Positions 14,264-15,732 of a DNA stretch of 15,732 bases are shown one piece after another. Source of the DNA: Firmicutes bacterium CAG:170. GTDB lineage: Bacteria > Bacillota > Clostridia > Oscillospirales > Oscillospiraceae. The translations under genes were made by a program, and so were the position numbers. The stretch spans positions 26,677-42,408 of the forward strand of contig FR887151.1 of NCBI GenBank assembly GCA_000436735.1. The letters run 5' to 3'. Within the stretch, counting starts at the first letter, position 1, and each line of letters opens with the position of its first letter. Below the pieces are notes generated by a model, which saw only the letters and a list, made by a program, of their open reading frames with translations, did no database searches and was not told where the DNA came from.

Positions 14264-14274
14264 TTTCCCGATAT
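14238..14274. repeat. Inverted repeat across the glycosyltransferase promoter, candidate operator
   Basis: ATATCGGAAAT (14238-14248) and ATTTCCCGATAT (14263-14274) are reverse complements apart from one extra base, separated by 14 bases. The left arm covers part of the -10 and the right arm touches the -35. Such a layout suits a dimeric repressor; the regulator is unknown. Confidence 0.55.
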
Positions 14275-14277
14275 GGA

Positions 14278-14311
14278 AAGGGCTGTACCCGGTTTCCCGG
14301 ATACAGCCCTT
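14278..14311 (-). terminator. Intrinsic terminator downstream of the sugar-binding protein gene
   Basis: A 10-bp stem (AAGGGCTGTA with TACAGCCCTT), one mismatch, then a further 4-bp CCGG pairing closes a TTTC loop. On the minus strand it ends in CCCTTTCC, a weak U-tract. A second 7-bp hairpin (GCTGCTG/CAGCAGC, 14331-14347) lies between it and the stop codon. Together they fill the gap between this operon and the glycosyltransferase promoter. Confidence 0.72.
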
Positions 14312-14369
14312 GTTGCTTCCATGGATGTTCGCTGCTGACGCAGCAGCAATGAACTTATTCCGCTGAGGA

Positions 14370-15470
14370 TTAGTCGTAAACCAGCAGAGCGATCATGTCA
14401 TCATCGATGTTTGAGGCGTCATACCACTGAGCGCCGGTGTCCACATCGGAAACAGCCTCGCCGTTGGCAGCCTTAACAGCAAGCTCAACTGCCTTGTAGC
14501 CGATCTGATACGGATCCTGCGTGACGGAGCCATAGAACCAGCCCTGACGGACCGCGTTCTTCTGAGCCTGACCAGCGTCGAAACCAGCGACGACCAGACC
14601 GTCGTACTTGCCGCCCTCAGCCAGATCCTGACCGTCGGAAACAGCAGCGAGGAAGCCGGTGACAGCGCCTTCGTTGGAGCAGAAGATCGCAACGGGATTC
14701 AGGCCGAGCAGAGAGTTGGCAGCGGTCTGAACAGCGGTAGCCTCGGTGGTAGCGGAGATAGCGACCTCGATGATGATGGCGGGATTCTCAACCTTCTTTT
14801 CCCACTTTGCGTGGCCTTCGATGGAGACCTTGCCGGGCTGATAGGTCTCGGCGATCTCAGCCATCTTGTCCACGAAGCCGGTGGTACGTCCCATAACAGA
14901 AGCGGAGACAGCATCCTGAGACAGGCAGCCGATGATAACGGGGTTGTCGGAGGTGGCGTTCTTCATCGCCTCAACGACAGTCTCGTTCTCGTTGAACTTT
15001 TCCGCAGCGATGGCGGCAGCGCTCTCGTTGTTGGTGCAGGCGGTCGCCTTGACAGCGCCGGTGGTGTCGCCGGGAACGCCGGAGTCGAAGCCGATGACGG
15101 GGATGTTCTTGGAGGCGCACTCTTCAAGGATCTCGGTAACAGCGTCGGTAGACAGAGCTGCCAGAGCCATTGCCTTCGGGTTCTTGGCCATCTCGGTCTT
15201 GACCATGTTGACCTGCGCGTCGATCTCGGTCTCGGAAGCCGGGCCGTCGAAGTAGATCTCTACGTCATAGTCCTTTGCAGCAGCCTCTGCGCCGGTCTTG
15301 ACAGCCTGCCAGAACTGGTGCTGGAAGCCCTTCGCCATAACGGGGATGTAGAGCTTGCCGTCAGTGGAGGTCTCGTTGTTGTTTTCCTTGGCCGGTTCGT
15401 TCGTCGTCGAGCAGGCGGCGAGAGCGAATACCATGACCAGCGCGAGAAGCAATGCGATCAGTTTTTTCAT
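14370..15470 (-). CDS. Sugar ABC transporter substrate-binding lipoprotein (RbsB-like)
   Basis: This 366-residue extracytoplasmic lipoprotein has a lipoprotein signal peptide, MKKLIALLLALVMVFALAAC, with lipobox LAAC and lipidated C20. A Thr/Asn/Glu-rich linker follows, then a type I periplasmic-binding fold of the ribose/galactose family (Peripla_BP_4): IPVMAKGFQHQFWQAVKTGA, GFDSGVPGD and a late GFDAGQAQKNAVRQGWFYG. It captures a sugar and delivers it to a membrane permease. The start at 15470 is set by AAGGAGGA and the signal peptide; the frame is open 17 codons further upstream without either. It lies 66 bases after the permease gene, so the binding protein is the last gene of this transporter operon, an order seen in some ribose-type clusters. 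Nearby rhamnose genes make rhamnose one possible ligand, but sequence alone cannot decide. Confidence 0.92.
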   Translation of the reverse strand: MKKLIALLLALVMVFALAACSTTNEPAKENNNETSTDGKLYIPVMAKGFQHQFWQAVKTGAEAAAKDYDVEIYFDGPASETEIDAQVNMVKTEMAKNPKAMALAALSTDAVTEILEECASKNIPVIGFDSGVPGDTTGAVKATACTNNESAAAIAAEKFNENETVVEAMKNATSDNPVIIGCLSQDAVSASVMGRTTGFVDKMAEIAETYQPGKVSIEGHAKWEKKVENPAIIIEVAISATTEATAVQTAANSLLGLNPVAIFCSNEGAVTGFLAAVSDGQDLAEGGKYDGLVVAGFDAGQAQKNAVRQGWFYGSVTQDPYQIGYKAVELAVKAANGEAVSDVDTGAQWYDASNIDDDMIALLVYD

Positions 15471-15489
15471 TCTAGTATCCTCCTTAAAT

Positions 15490-15505
15490 TTTATATCAAG
15501 CGCTT
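15490..15505 (-). promoter_or_regulatory. Possible -10 element next to an AAGCGCTT palindrome
   Basis: In the 66-bp permease-to-binding-protein gap, a minus-strand TATAAA (15495-15490) abuts the 8-bp palindrome AAGCGCTT (15498-15505), the core of many LacI-family and cre-type operators. The flanks do not fit the full cre consensus, and no good -35 is seen. AGCGC-AAA-GCGCT could alternatively form a short RNA hairpin that adjusts binding-protein levels. Confidence 0.35.
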
Positions 15506-15536
15506 TGCGCTCAATAAACACAGATCAGTGACCTTC

Positions 15537-15732
15537 TCAGCCCTTCTTGACGCGGTTGGCCGCGTTCGTTCTGGCGATGTCCAGAAGCACCGCGCCGATA
15601 ACGACTGCGCCGGTCAGGAAGGTCTGCCACGGAGCCTGAAGGTTGCAGGCGGAAAGGCCGGTCTTGAGGACGGACATGATGAACACGCCGATGAGGGTGC
15701 CGACCATGGAGCCGGAGCCGCCGGACATGGAC
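15537..15732 (-). CDS. Ribose-type sugar ABC transporter permease, C-terminal fragment
   Basis: The last 64 codons of a membrane permease are visible; the start lies beyond the right edge. SMSGGSGSMVGTLIGV followed by a hydrophobic stretch and WQTFLTGAVVIGAVLLDIAR matches the C-terminus of RbsC/XylH-type permeases (BPD_transp_2). It forms the membrane channel that takes sugar from the binding protein encoded just downstream. The ATPase, and perhaps a second permease, would be expected further right. No hint of frameshift is seen. Confidence 0.88.
   Translation of the reverse strand, partial: SMSGGSGSMVGTLIGVFIMSVLKTGLSACNLQAPWQTFLTGAVVIGAVLLDIARTNAANRVKKG

Noticed and set aside
13739..14338. 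Plus-strand open frame of 199 codons opposite the glycosyltransferase and its promoter
   Set aside because: It crosses the minus-strand promoter and terminator, has no ribosome binding site, and is opposite a gene with clear GT motifs.
15497..15510. Full cre (CcpA) site in the permease-to-binding-protein gap
   Set aside because: Only the AAGCGCTT core fits; the flanking TG and CA bases of the cre consensus are missing, so only a generic operator-like palindrome is reported.

Overview
The window looks like chromosomal DNA of a GC-rich, endospore-forming clostridial Firmicute, most likely an Oscillospiraceae/Ruminococcaceae-type gut anaerobe. The evidence is an adjacent spmA-spmB pair of sporulation genes, the start of an AbrB/SpoVT-like regulator, strong AGGAGG-type ribosome binding sites, Gram-positive sigma-A promoters, a lipobox-bearing sugar-binding protein, and DHHW and DUF4358 proteins typical of clostridia. 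The species cannot be fixed from the sequence alone. No tRNA, rRNA, CRISPR array, insertion sequence or phage gene was seen.

Layout, left to right. (1) 1-3205, core genes: the first 20 codons of an AbrB-type regulator on the minus strand, divergent from spmA-spmB (coupled by an ATGA overlap), then argS with its own extended -10 promoter and a bidirectional terminator. (2) 3218-8184, L-rhamnose catabolism: an AraC-family regulator divergent from rhaA (isomerase), a RhaE-type class II aldolase (labelled rhaD by function) and rhaB (kinase), ending in a strong hairpin. Biochemically the steps run isomerase, kinase, aldolase, giving dihydroxyacetone phosphate and L-lactaldehyde. (3) 8246-13048, a four-gene envelope-modification operon with a near-consensus promoter: a membrane-anchored SGNH hydrolase, a DUF4358 membrane protein with a long disordered cytoplasmic tail, an MBOAT O-acyltransferase (AlgI/DltB type) and a DHHW (AlgJ/AlgX-like) protein. 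By analogy with alginate and cell-wall O-acetylation systems, the MBOAT would move acyl groups across the membrane and the extracytoplasmic SGNH-type enzymes would place or remove them on a surface glycan. (4) 13094-14263, minus strand: a UgtP/MGDG-synthase-like glycosyltransferase under a near-perfect promoter overlapped by an inverted repeat. (5) 14278-15732, minus strand: a ribose-type sugar ABC substrate-binding lipoprotein preceded by the C-terminus of its permease, which runs off the window.

The most interesting part is region 3. It combines two different SGNH-type enzymes, one MBOAT and a DUF4358 protein of unknown role. A nine-C homopolymer lies inside the DUF4358 gene and an eight-T run near the start of the SGNH gene, so phase-variable surface acylation is possible though unproven. 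Smaller points are a promoter-like sequence inside rhaD just upstream of rhaB, the inverted repeat at the glycosyltransferase promoter, and a stand-alone RhaE-type aldolase without the dehydrogenase domain found in its bifunctional relatives.
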